From the NCBI GenBank assembly GCA_017558005.1, contig JAFYWN010000005.1, forward strand, positions 1 through 42,304: a stretch of DNA of 42,304 nucleotides. The letters are read 5' to 3'. Positions 32,080 through 40,251 of this stretch are shown piece after piece. The position numbers and the translations under genes were made by a program. Position 1 is the stretch's first letter. Each line of letters opens with the position of its first letter. Source of the DNA: Kiritimatiellia bacterium (GTDB taxonomy: Bacteria; Verrucomicrobiota; Kiritimatiellia; RFP12; DVOR01). The notes beneath the pieces are model-generated. The model had not been told where the DNA came from and did no database searches. It saw only the letters and a list, made by a program, of their open reading frames with translations.

Positions 32080-34301
32080 TGGACCTCCTCCGTCTCAGTT
32101 GCATCGGGTAGCGCATCATACACATTCGTTTGCGCCAAACTCATCAGGGATACGAGCAGACTCACGCTCAACGCAAGAATCCCCAAGCCCACCAAAACGC
32201 GTAGTCCTCGCAAGCCTCTCCACGGCACAGCCAGGAGTAAGAAGCCAATCCCCACGGCAATGCACCACCACTCTAAACGCTTTGAGAGGCCAAAGTCATA
32301 GTGCGGTGCGAAGAGCGTTCTCCCCCAAAAGAGGGGCGTTTCCAAACGATCCATCGCCGCAATAAGCGCCTGCTCACTCTCTTGATCGCGTCCGTAAAGT
32401 AATTCATACCGCGTCACCAAACGCTTCGCCACCAGCGGTTGACGGGCAAAGATGGCACACCCTGCTCCGTTTAAGAGAACGCTACTGGAAACATTTCCCT
32501 CGCGTGCAAGGCGCAACCACAAATCGGTGGCCGCCGCATAGTCCTCTGGTGTGCTCGCTACTAAAGTTACCGCTTCAGCTTGTTCCAAAAGGAAGTCATC
32601 TTCCATCGCCATCAATGCGCTCGGCAGGAGGCAGCAGAGCAACACGACCACGGGCCGCATCCCCGCATGTCGCATCCGCTTAAACTTCACCTGTGGCAAG
32701 AGCTTCACCAAGGTTTCGCGCGCCTCTGGCACATCTTCGCCACCCGAATACACGGCGTGTTCCAATTGGGCCATTGCGGCGATTGCCGCCTGTGCTTCAA
32801 CCGATTCCTCCAACATCCCACGGAGTTCCACCGCCGTCAATGCAGGGCGTCCCACCCACGTGCGAATCGCGGCCAAAGCCTCCTCGGGCGTACGCACCCG
32901 ACGTAATGCTGCGCAGACCCGACGGACCGGGCGCTTCCGCGTCAAGCGTTGCACCACGCGATACCAAATACGACGCGCAGGATTCAATAAGAGTCGCGCC
33001 AAGAGGGCCAAAAGCCCCACCAAAAGCACCGCCAAGACCCACACGCGCGGCAAAAGGGTGGCTTTGGGCGGATAGGATAAGCGGAGCGCCGGCGGCAAAA
33101 CATCCGAGAGCGCCTCACCATCTTCGCCTAAGAGAACCAACTGTGCCGAGGGATGCACATAGAGCGGCACTGCAGTCGTTCGCGTAATCTGATAGACGCG
33201 CCCCGTCTTTTCAAACCAAGCAAAGGATAACGAGGGAATTTCATGCAACCCTGCCTGCACAGGACGCAAATTGTAAACAAAGGAGACTCCGCCCTCAATC
33301 GTATTTCTAACCGGCTCACCATAGGTTCTAAAGCCCTTTAATTCAGGCAAATGCGGCAGACGAAGTTGTTCTGGATCGGCATCGGTAAAGAAGGAAATCG
33401 TCAACTTCACAGGGTCGCCCGCCTTGGCATTTAGCGTATCTAAGGCGACCTCCGCAGCGAAACGTTCCGCAACGGCCCCAACAAATCCATCGGGGCGACC
33501 TTCGGTTGGCGGAGGCGACACGCGCACCGTAACAGGCGAACCCATCACCAAACAGCGCACCTCTTCCAAAGAACCGCCTTGCGGTGCCAAACGGTAGCGC
33601 GTGTCACGAATGAAGGGCGCAGGAAAGATCTGTTCGCCCACGCGCACAGCTCGGTAGGTACACTCCACCGTCCACACCAATTGATTCCCCTCGGTCTCTT
33701 GAGAGACTAAGCGGGGTTGCGCCAATTGCCGTAAGGGAGAGTCCTCACCCGTCACCGCCTCAAACTGAATCCGCGGGATGCGCTCCTGCACACGTCCAAA
33801 AATATCTTGTTCCAAAAAGGGCGAGAGGAGTCGGTCACCATTACGAACAGCCGGCGCGCGAATCGTCAATGTTACCGTCACATCATCCCCAGGCAAAGGC
33901 GCCTCAGGGGAGAGCGCTGTCTCCAAAAAGACCTCGCCATCGGGAGGTAGTTCGCGCACTTGCACGGTGTGCGGCTGGGTATACGTTAAGGTCTTTCCGT
34001 CCTGCGTCACGGCCGTCACGGATTCAATCCGACATTCGCCCACCCCTTGTGGCAAGACTTGTAAACTCTGCGAAGAGGAGATGCGGCCATTCTCCACCGA
34101 CATCTTCATTGACTGACCAATCACCTGGGCGGGCGTAGCAAACGAACACGACACCGACTCCAAGTTCACGCCATCCACCGAGGCCTCCACGCGAAAGACA
34201 TCTCCCGCGTAAATAGACTTCGGTGTCACCTTCACCTGCAACACTTGCGCCGACAGTGTCGTCGCCCAACAAATTAGCAAAAACCAAACCATTCGTAACA
34301 T
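32076..34301 (-). CDS. BatD-like protein fused to a BatE-like C-terminus
   Basis: The protein has 741 residues. A signal peptide (1-18) is followed by several beta domains of BatD type (VTPKSIYAGDVFRVEASVDG; LPGDDVTVTLTIRAP; KAGDPVKLTISFFTD). A membrane helix near 415-440 and a cytosolic helical segment follow. A second hydrophobic segment near 560-575 leads into a TPR-like stretch (YAAATDLWLRLAREGNVSSS, a BatE hallmark) and two final membrane helices (about 680-720). It is first in the operon. MoxR, the DUF58 protein and BatA, normally upstream, are absent. ATG 34301 was chosen because it gives a clean signal peptide; an ATG at 34352 is in frame. Confidence 0.75.
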   Translation of the reverse strand: MLRMVWFLLICWATTLSAQVLQVKVTPKSIYAGDVFRVEASVDGVNLESVSCSFATPAQVIGQSMKMSVENGRISSSQSLQVLPQGVGECRIESVTAVTQDGKTLTYTQPHTVQVRELPPDGEVFLETALSPEAPLPGDDVTVTLTIRAPAVRNGDRLLSPFLEQDIFGRVQERIPRIQFEAVTGEDSPLRQLAQPRLVSQETEGNQLVWTVECTYRAVRVGEQIFPAPFIRDTRYRLAPQGGSLEEVRCLVMGSPVTVRVSPPPTEGRPDGFVGAVAERFAAEVALDTLNAKAGDPVKLTISFFTDADPEQLRLPHLPELKGFRTYGEPVRNTIEGGVSFVYNLRPVQAGLHEIPSLSFAWFEKTGRVYQITRTTAVPLYVHPSAQLVLLGEDGEALSDVLPPALRLSYPPKATLLPRVWVLAVLLVGLLALLARLLLNPARRIWYRVVQRLTRKRPVRRVCAALRRVRTPEEALAAIRTWVGRPALTAVELRGMLEESVEAQAAIAAMAQLEHAVYSGGEDVPEARETLVKLLPQVKFKRMRHAGMRPVVVLLCCLLPSALMAMEDDFLLEQAEAVTLVASTPEDYAAATDLWLRLAREGNVSSSVLLNGAGCAIFARQPLVAKRLVTRYELLYGRDQESEQALIAAMDRLETPLFWGRTLFAPHYDFGLSKRLEWWCIAVGIGFLLLAVPWRGLRGLRVLVGLGILALSVSLLVSLMSLAQTNVYDALPDATETEEVQ

Positions 34302-34436
34302 AGCGTCTATTATTGTATCAAACTTCACACAAAAATCACCTCTTCTTCCCATCCAGAAGCCCCCTGCCTACCACCGCCAAGTGTTCTCCCCTTTTGGGAA
34401 AGATAGACGAAGAGAGGGAGATGTGGTACTATGCAT

Positions 34437-34442
34437 TATAAT
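34437..34442 (+). promoter_or_regulatory. Possible -10 element of the GH95 gene
   Basis: A perfect TATAAT lies 23 bases upstream of the ATG at 34466, but I see no recognisable -35 hexamer at 16-18 bases. Position and match are the only evidence. Confidence 0.35.
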
Positions 34443-34465
34443 CATTTTTGGAAGGAGACATTTTG

Positions 34466-37042
34466 ATGCGTTTGATTTGCCTTTCTCTGCTTTCGCTCTT
34501 CTGGGTTGAACACGCCGTTGCGACTGACACCACGCGTCCCTTTGAGGGGTTTTGGTCTGACCGCCCCGCCTACACCCTCCTCTTCCCGCACCAAATCGTT
34601 CCCTCCGCCACTTCAGATGCCTTTGAGGGGGTGTTTGAGGGGCTTCCCCCTGAATGCTTACCTCCCGATGCGCCCCTTCCGCCTGCCCGACGCCCCATGG
34701 GCGAAGGCGTTGACCTCCTTTGTGAACGTACCTATCGACTGACTGCGGGCCGTTACACCAATCCTGCGCGCCTCTGGGAGGGCGAACCCTATCCTTTGGG
34801 CAATGGTTTTACGGGTGTCTCCGTCTTCCATGGTTCTGGACGCGACCGTTACACCCTCTCTGAATCCTCCTTTTGGTCTGGCGGCAAAAATCCTGGAATT
34901 GATGCGCGTGGCGACAAACCTTACAATGGCTCACACGGCCCTGACTCCGTTGATGGCTTTGGTGGCCAACAGCCCGTCGCCGATCTCTTGGTTGACTTTG
35001 GCCAACCCGTTGACGCCACCTCCTTTAAACGTTGTTTAGATTTTGATGGCGCGATGGCCACTGTGGAGGCGACCCGTGGCGGGACTCCCATCCGTGCCGA
35101 GGCCTTTTGTTCCTATCCCGACCGACTCTTTGCCCTGCGCTACCAAGCCGACGCGCCGCTTAAAGAGGTTGTCCTCTGCTTTGCACGGAATCGTTCTGAA
35201 GATCGACTCACCCTCTCACAGGATGCACTCGTCCTTGACGCCTCCCTTCCCAATGGTCTCTCCTGCCGAGTCCTCACGCGTCTCTTGGACTGTGATGCGC
35301 AGCGCATCCTTGTGGAGGCGGATCACCTTCGCTTACAAGGGGTTCAAAGATGGACCCTGCTCTCCGCGGTGGAGACCAATTATGTAATGGACCCTGCGGC
35401 CAATTTTCGAGGTGAATCGCCAGAAAAACGTTGCGAAAAACGCTTTAAAGCGGTTGGTCATGCCGATTTTGACACGCTTCTCCAACGCCACCAGGCCGAC
35501 ACGCGCGCCCTCTATCGTCGTCTCTCCCTTCGCCTAAATGCCCCCACCAATTCCCTCCCCACGCCCAAACGCTTGGCCGCGTATCGCCAAAACCCAGAGG
35601 CAGACCCCGCATTGGAAGCCCTTTTTGTTGCCTTTGGACGCTACTTACTCATTGCGACCTCACGTCCAGGGGGCCTTCCTGCGGGATTACAAGGGATTTG
35701 GAATCCCTATCCTCACGCGCCTTGGGGAAATGATTATCACAGTAATATCAACGCCCAAATGGTCTATTGGTTGGCCGAACGTGGCGCTCTGCCCGAGTGC
35801 CACCGCGCACTCTTAGATTACCTCCTAACCCTGCGCCCCTGCTTTCGTCGCGCCACCCAAGAATATTTTGCCGCACGGGGCGAACCCCATCCCGAGGAGA
35901 AAGGGTGGCTCATCTACACCTCCCATAATCCCTTTGGCGCAGGGGGGTGGCAAATCAATCTCCCCGCCTCAGCGTGGTACGCCCTCCACTTCCGCGACCA
36001 TGCCGCCTATCAAGCCCCCTCGCCCCAACGGTGGGCCGAGGCCTTGCCCGTCCTCTCTGAACTCTCCTCCTTCTGGTTGACTCGCCTAAAAGCCTTAGGA
36101 CCTGGCGGCGCAGGCTTCCACTCAAACTACCAACCCCTCGACCCCTCCGCCTATCCCGAACTCCTCGCCCTCCCTGAAAACACCTTAGTCGTGCCCCACG
36201 GGTGGTCCCCCGAACATGGTCCGCGTGGCGAGGATGGCGTTGCCCATGACCAACAAATCATTGGCGAACTCCTGCAAGCCACCCGCCTCGCCGCTCAGGA
36301 GTCCAACCTCCCCCTTCCCGACCTGCCGCAAATTGAAGCGACCCTCCAACGGCTTGCGCCCCCACAAATCGGTCGCAAGGGCAACCTCATGGAGTGGTTG
36401 ATTGATCGTAATCCCGAAACCGACCACCGCCACACCTCGCACCTCTTTGCGCTCTACCCAGGCACTACCCTCTCGCGTCACGCCACCCCGCTCCTTGCTG
36501 ATGCCGCTGAACGTTCCTTACGCATGCGAAAAACCACTGGCGATAGCCGCCGTTCATGGGCGTGGGCATGGCGCGCCGCCCTCTGGGCCCGCCTCCAACA
36601 AGGCGACCAATCCCGTGCAATGGTCCAAGGTCTCTTGCAACACAATATCTTAGATAATGGCTTAGCCTCCCACAAAATCCCCTTACAGATTGATGGCAAC
36701 TACGGAATCGCCACCGCCATGTTGGAACAACTCGTCCAATCTGCCCCCGGCGAAATCACCCTTCTCCCTGCCCTCCCCAGCGCTTGGCAGAGCGGTCGCC
36801 TCCAAGGGGTGCGCGCACATGATGGCATCAGCGTTGATTTGCAATGGGACGCAGGACGCGTCACCCACTGGCGCCTCCATGCCGCCACCCCCACCCGCGT
36901 CACCCTCCACCTCAATGGCACCTCACACACTGTCCTCGCCCCCTGCGCAGGGGACTCGGTCGCTACACTCCCGCCACAGGCCTGCGTGTGCAAAGGACTG
37001 CATGTGGTTTTCCGCGAGCCACGCCATGCGGGCAGCAGCTAA
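34466..37042 (+). CDS. Glycoside hydrolase family 95, alpha-L-fucosidase-like, secreted
   Basis: The protein has 858 residues with a signal peptide (MRLICLSLLSLFWVEHAVA). GH95 features in order: YPLGNGFTGVSVFHG and LSESSFWSGG in the N-terminal beta domain; LQGIWNPYPHAPWGNDYHSN; Asn427 and Asn429 in SNINAQM; Glu583 in WSPEHGP; DHRHTSHLFALYPG; and Asp743 in QIDGNYGIATA. These correspond to the Asn pair, general acid and Asp described for bifidobacterial 1,2-alpha-fucosidase AfcA. It probably removes alpha-linked fucose (or L-galactose) from host or plant glycans. GGAAGGAG lies 8 bases before the ATG. The last 20 or so codons overlap a repeat found again at 42083, so the C-terminus may be recently altered. 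Confidence 0.9.
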   Translation: MRLICLSLLSLFWVEHAVATDTTRPFEGFWSDRPAYTLLFPHQIVPSATSDAFEGVFEGLPPECLPPDAPLPPARRPMGEGVDLLCERTYRLTAGRYTNPARLWEGEPYPLGNGFTGVSVFHGSGRDRYTLSESSFWSGGKNPGIDARGDKPYNGSHGPDSVDGFGGQQPVADLLVDFGQPVDATSFKRCLDFDGAMATVEATRGGTPIRAEAFCSYPDRLFALRYQADAPLKEVVLCFARNRSEDRLTLSQDALVLDASLPNGLSCRVLTRLLDCDAQRILVEADHLRLQGVQRWTLLSAVETNYVMDPAANFRGESPEKRCEKRFKAVGHADFDTLLQRHQADTRALYRRLSLRLNAPTNSLPTPKRLAAYRQNPEADPALEALFVAFGRYLLIATSRPGGLPAGLQGIWNPYPHAPWGNDYHSNINAQMVYWLAERGALPECHRALLDYLLTLRPCFRRATQEYFAARGEPHPEEKGWLIYTSHNPFGAGGWQINLPASAWYALHFRDHAAYQAPSPQRWAEALPVLSELSSFWLTRLKALGPGGAGFHSNYQPLDPSAYPELLALPENTLVVPHGWSPEHGPRGEDGVAHDQQIIGELLQATRLAAQESNLPLPDLPQIEATLQRLAPPQIGRKGNLMEWLIDRNPETDHRHTSHLFALYPGTTLSRHATPLLADAAERSLRMRKTTGDSRRSWAWAWRAALWARLQQGDQSRAMVQGLLQHNILDNGLASHKIPLQIDGNYGIATAMLEQLVQSAPGEITLLPALPSAWQSGRLQGVRAHDGISVDLQWDAGRVTHWRLHAATPTRVTLHLNGTSHTVLAPCAGDSVATLPPQACVCKGLHVVFREPRHAGSS

Positions 37043-37121
37043 TCGCGGCGCGATGGCGCTTTCAGCGCCCCACGATTACTGCTCGCCCTCTAAGGACAGC
37101 ATGTAAAAGGACTGCATGTGT
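36977..37121. repeat. ACTGCATGTG repeat family, left cluster
   Basis: The 31-bp word at 36977-37007 (CAGGCCTGC, G, TGTGCAAAGGACTGCATGTGG) is repeated at 42083-42113 with one mismatch. A shorter copy, AAAGGACTGCATGTG, lies around 37107-37121, and a degenerate one (GGACTGCAGGTGG) lies near 37181. The first copy is inside the coding sequence of the GH95 gene. Confidence 0.75.
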
Positions 37122-37420
37122 GGTTAATTCTCCTCGGGGCTTCACTTCTGTCTTTGTGACAGTTATCCCCTCAGCTGGTGAGGACTGCAGGTGGCTTTCA
37201 AGCCTACCTTCCGTACGGCCATGAACAGTTAAACCCACAAAGGTTCTGCGGCCTTCGCTCCGCGAAGGCATGGCCCTCGAGTTGACCGCCCTCCCACAGG
37301 ACGTACCGCCACCCCGCGAAGCCTCTTAAGCCCCCGTCTCACCCCTCCGCATCCACAGTGTAATTCTCCACGAGCGCAGCTCGTTAACCGCGCCGCAGGC
37401 GCCAACCACGGCGCATCGTG
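37040..37420. repeat. Third hairpin-rich intergenic patch
   Basis: It starts at the GH95 stop codon. GGCGCT-TTC-AGCGCC (37055-37069) is nested within TAATCG (37040-37045) and CGATTA (37073-37078). Further on are CTGTC/GACAG near 37149 and CCTTCGC-TCC-GCGAAGG near 37252. No T-run follows the first hairpin. I see no gene here. Confidence 0.55.
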
Positions 37421-37430
37421 CCTTAACAAA

Positions 37431-37456
37431 AAAAGCCCCGGCGACCCGGGGCTTTT
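37431..37456 (-). terminator. Intrinsic terminator of the proS-hisG run
   Basis: AAAAGCCCCGG (37431-37441) and CCGGGGCTTTT (37446-37456) form a perfect stem with the 4-base loop CGAC. On the minus strand a T7 run overlaps the 3' end of the stem. It lies 16 bases past the stop of the small basic peptide gene. Because it is symmetrical it could also work for plus-strand transcription from GH95. Confidence 0.92.
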
Positions 37457-37472
37457 CAGCAAGCTATAAGGC

Positions 37473-37559
37473 TTACTTCTTGTGACGATTGGCCTTGATG
37501 CGTTTGCGATATTTATGCTTGGACATCTTGGCGCGACGTTTTTTCTTGATAGAACCCAC
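37473..37559 (-). CDS. 28-residue basic peptide, bS22-like / AURKAIP1-COX24 family
   Basis: A GTG start and 28 codons give a very basic peptide that begins (M)GSIKKKRRAKMSKHKYRK and ends ANRHKK. It matches the pattern of the AURKAIP1/COX24 domain, known in actinobacteria as small ribosomal protein bS22 (GSVIKKRRKRM-SKKKHRK). AAGGAG lies 7 bases before the GTG, and a strong terminator follows the TAA. It sits 27 bases after hisG and would be cotranscribed with it. The likely place is the small ribosomal subunit. An ATG (Met12) inside would give too short a product. Confidence 0.85.
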   Translation of the reverse strand: MGSIKKKRRAKMSKHKYRKRIKANRHKK

Positions 37560-37586
37560 GTTCGTGCTCCTTGGTGTGTTGGGGTG

Positions 37587-38456
37587 TTAGAAAATGACCT
37601 TGTTGAGGGCCAGTTCAATAATGCCCTGCGCACCGGCGGCACGCAGCGCGGGGATAATGTCTCTCACTTTATCCTCAAGGATAACCGTTTCAATAGCGAC
37701 CCAGCCTTCCGAGCTAATGCGGTTGACTGTGGGCGAATGAAGCGAGGGGAGAAGATTGGTAATCGCGGGCACCTGAGCTTCGGGCGCGTTCATCTTGAGG
37801 AGAACGCGGCTTTCAGCGGCGAGTGCGCCCTGCAAAAGCATAGCGACCTGTTCGATTTTTTCACGCTTTGCAGGATCAGCCCATGCGGACTTATTTGCAA
37901 TCAAACGCGTGGTGGAGGTCAAAACGGTATCAACGATGCGCAGATTGTTGGCGCGCAGAGAGCTACCGGTTTCGGTCAATTCAATGATGGCATCCACGAG
38001 TTCGGGGGCCTTCACTTCGGTCGCACCCCAAGAGAACTCAACCGTAGCCTTCACGCCATTCTGTTCGAGATAGCGACGTGCGAGACCCACGGCTTCGGTG
38101 GCGATACGCTTCCCTTCGAGGTCCTTCACGGTCTGAATGGGGGAATCGTTCGGCACAGCCACAACCCAACGCACCGGGCGGCTGGTGGCCTTGGAGTAGC
38201 ACATTTCGCACACTTCGTGCACGTCAGAGCCATTTTCGTAAATCCAGTCATAACCCGTGATACCTGCATCCAGGAGGCCCAATTCCACATAACGGGCGAT
38301 TTCCTGCGGACGAATCAAGCGGCACTTCAGCTCGGGATCATTGACCGTGGGGATATAAGAACGAGAAGAACAAGAGATGGAAAACCCGGCACGCTTCATC
38401 AAATTGAAGGTAGAGTCTTGAAGCGAACCTTTCGGTAAACCAAGCGCAATAGACAT
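37587..38456 (-). CDS. hisG: ATP phosphoribosyltransferase, long form
   Basis: The protein has 289 residues and catalyses the first step of histidine synthesis, joining ATP and PRPP. The catalytic domain has ALGLPKGSL, then [10 protein letters not shown] and the PRPP loop region [27 protein letters not shown] is the family signature. Residues from about 215 ([20 protein letters not shown]) form the C-terminal ACT-like domain that binds histidine, so this is the long, feedback-inhibited, HisZ-independent type. ATG 38456 has AAGGA about 9 bases upstream. The 85-base gap after hisS contains the palindrome GCATA-G-TATGC (38498-38508). Confidence 0.96.
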   Translation of the reverse strand: MSIALGLPKGSLQDSTFNLMKRAGFSISCSSRSYIPTVNDPELKCRLIRPQEIARYVELGLLDAGITGYDWIYENGSDVHEVCEMCYSKATSRPVRWVVAVPNDSPIQTVKDLEGKRIATEAVGLARRYLEQNGVKATVEFSWGATEVKAPELVDAIIELTETGSSLRANNLRIVDTVLTSTTRLIANKSAWADPAKREKIEQVAMLLQGALAAESRVLLKMNAPEAQVPAITNLLPSLHSPTVNRISSEGWVAIETVILEDKVRDIIPALRAAGAQGIIELALNKVIF

Positions 38457-38541
38457 TGTTAACAATCCTTAAATGTATAGAAAAGGTTAAAAAACTCGCA
38501 TAGTATGCCAAAAATCTCAACTTGTAGCAAGCACTTATGCA

Positions 38542-39801
38542 TTAAAGTTGGATTTTAGTAATCTCGCGCGTCTGGAGGTCCTTCACCTGAGCGACGCCAG
38601 AGGCCACATCATCTGGACCAAGATAGACCGCAAACTGGGCCGCAGAGTTGCCCGCTTTACCGAAGAAATGCTTCGGCTTCTGCGCGAGCAAGGACAAATC
38701 AACGCGTTCATTTTCGGCACGAAGACGTGCGGCGAGGGCGATTGCGGCGGGGCGTTCGGCATCGGTCATGTAGCCAATGCAGTAACCGCTGCGTTGCACG
38801 GGTGCGGCGTCACCGAGCACTTCACGCAAGACTTCGCCCACCACCACGTCACCAAAGCCCATCCCCACGGCAGGTGTCGGCTGACCACCCACCAATGCGA
38901 GCAAGGAGTCATAACGACCACCACCGAAGATTGCGCGGAATTTGCGTTGCGCATCAAAGGCTTCAAAGACGATGCCGGTGTAGTACGACAGGCCACGAAT
39001 CACGGCGATATCAAACATCAAAATGTCGGCATAGCCCATCTGTGCGGCGGTTGCGAAGAGATCACGCAGATTGGCAATCGCGGGAGAGTTTTCACCCGCC
39101 AATGCGGCCGCTTCATCCAACGAATTCACGCCCAACAAGGTGAAGGTCTTCTCAATCGCGCCCTCATCCAAGCCCTCTGCACGCAACAATGCAGCGATTT
39201 CTTCGTCAGAAATCTTACCCCGCTTATCCAGTGCGATAAAGACGGCGGGATGTTGCGCTTCAGGAATGCCACTTGCGGCCAAGAGTTCGCCCAAGAGTGC
39301 ACGGCTCGAGACGTGAATGCGCCATGCTTCGTCTGGCATGCCCATCGTGCGCATGGCATAGACTGCCGCGCCGAGGATTTCTGCTTCGCACAGCACATCC
39401 TGCGAACCGATGATATCCATGTTCAACTGATAGTGTTCGCGTTTACGACCGCGGGTCATGCGTTCATAACGGAAGCACTGCGCCGTGGCGTACCACTTAA
39501 TGGGGAAAGGCAGACGGCTCTGCTTTGCCGCCACCATACGCGCCAAGGTCGGCGTCATCTCAGGACGCAGGGCCAACTTACGCCCAGACTTATCTTCAAA
39601 GGCATAAATCTGTTCCGAGACCTCTTCGCCGCTCTTGCGTTGGAGCAATTCCAAGGACTCCACCACGCAGGCATCATAGTTTTGGAAACCAAAGTGTTCT
39701 GCGGCCGTGCGCCATGCATCAAAGATGCGATTACGCCACACCATATCTTCTGGGTAAAAGTCGCGCATCCCGCGCGGCGCTTCAAACGAAATATTGCTCA
39801 T
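38542..39801 (-). CDS. hisS: Histidyl-tRNA synthetase
   Basis: The protein has 419 residues, close to the usual length. It is a class II synthetase: GMRDFYPED at the start, motif 2 QCFRYERMTRGRKREH, the histidine-A signature GLSYYTGIVFEAF, motif 3 GGGRYDSLL and a C-terminal anticodon-binding domain. The start at 39801 (MSNISFEAPRG) is favoured over upstream in-frame codons that add unrelated sequence. Its position next to hisG links histidine use and synthesis. A stem-loop separates it from the HU-like gene. Confidence 0.96.
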   Translation of the reverse strand: MSNISFEAPRGMRDFYPEDMVWRNRIFDAWRTAAEHFGFQNYDACVVESLELLQRKSGEEVSEQIYAFEDKSGRKLALRPEMTPTLARMVAAKQSRLPFPIKWYATAQCFRYERMTRGRKREHYQLNMDIIGSQDVLCEAEILGAAVYAMRTMGMPDEAWRIHVSSRALLGELLAASGIPEAQHPAVFIALDKRGKISDEEIAALLRAEGLDEGAIEKTFTLLGVNSLDEAAALAGENSPAIANLRDLFATAAQMGYADILMFDIAVIRGLSYYTGIVFEAFDAQRKFRAIFGGGRYDSLLALVGGQPTPAVGMGFGDVVVGEVLREVLGDAAPVQRSGYCIGYMTDAERPAAIALAARLRAENERVDLSLLAQKPKHFFGKAGNSAAQFAVYLGPDDVASGVAQVKDLQTREITKIQL

Positions 39802-39819
39802 AAATGAAAAACTCTCATC

Positions 39820-39857
39820 TGACAAGCCCCCCCTGTCATTGCAGCGGGCGCTTGTCA
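39820..39857 (-). terminator. Stem-loop between the HU-like gene and hisS
   Basis: TGACAAGC (39820-39827) pairs with GCTTGTCA (39850-39857), and the inner C-rich and G-rich bases add about three pairs. On the minus strand it follows the HU-like stop codon, and T5 lies 8 bases after the stem. It may be a partial terminator or attenuator that lowers hisS readthrough. Confidence 0.45.
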
Positions 39858-39869
39858 CTCAATTCAACC

Positions 39870-40223
39870 TTAAGCCTCGGGCAAACGCTTTTCGGGCAAC
39901 TTTGCATCTGCCAAGTCGCTACGCAGCAAACGCGATGCCTTGAAACGGATCGACTTGCGTTCAGGGATCCACACTTCGTCGCTCGGCTTCTTGGGATTGC
40001 GACCCTTGCGACCCTTGCGTTGGACCACTTCAAACACGCCGAATCCGCGCAATTCCACATGGCCATTTTCAATCAAATTGGCGAGCAAGGCTTCAAAGGT
40101 CGTATCAATAATCTGATAAGCCACCGACTGAGGAATGCCGTACGTCTTAGAAATCACCGTAGAGATATCACGACGGGTGCTGGTGGTTGGGATAGCACCC
40201 TCTTTAGCTTCGTTCTGTTTCAT
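39870..40223 (-). CDS. HU/IHF-family DNA-binding protein
   Basis: The protein has 117 residues, longer than the usual 90. The core has the HU fold: helices (ISTVISKTYGIPQSVAYQII), the signature RGFGVFEVVQRKGRKGRNPK with the arm that enters the minor groove, and a final helix. Extra tails are an N-terminal 16 residues and a C-terminal 20 residues (SRLLRSDLADAKLPEKRLPEA). It should bend or compact DNA. It lies 28 bases after proS. AAGGAT is about 9 bases before the ATG. Confidence 0.9.
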   Translation of the reverse strand: MKQNEAKEGAIPTTSTRRDISTVISKTYGIPQSVAYQIIDTTFEALLANLIENGHVELRGFGVFEVVQRKGRKGRNPKKPSDEVWIPERKSIRFKASRLLRSDLADAKLPEKRLPEA

Positions 40224-40251
40224 AAAAAGAATATCCTTAAAAACTGTTCAC

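Noticed and set aside
38548..39807. 419-codon open frame on the plus strand, antisense to hisS
   Set aside because: The translation is His/Cys/Arg-rich with no domain, it mirrors the hisS codons, and hisS has every synthetase motif.
39802..39869. T-box or histidine attenuator leader before hisS
   Set aside because: The gap is only 68 bases, with no run of His codons in a leader peptide and no T-box core sequence.
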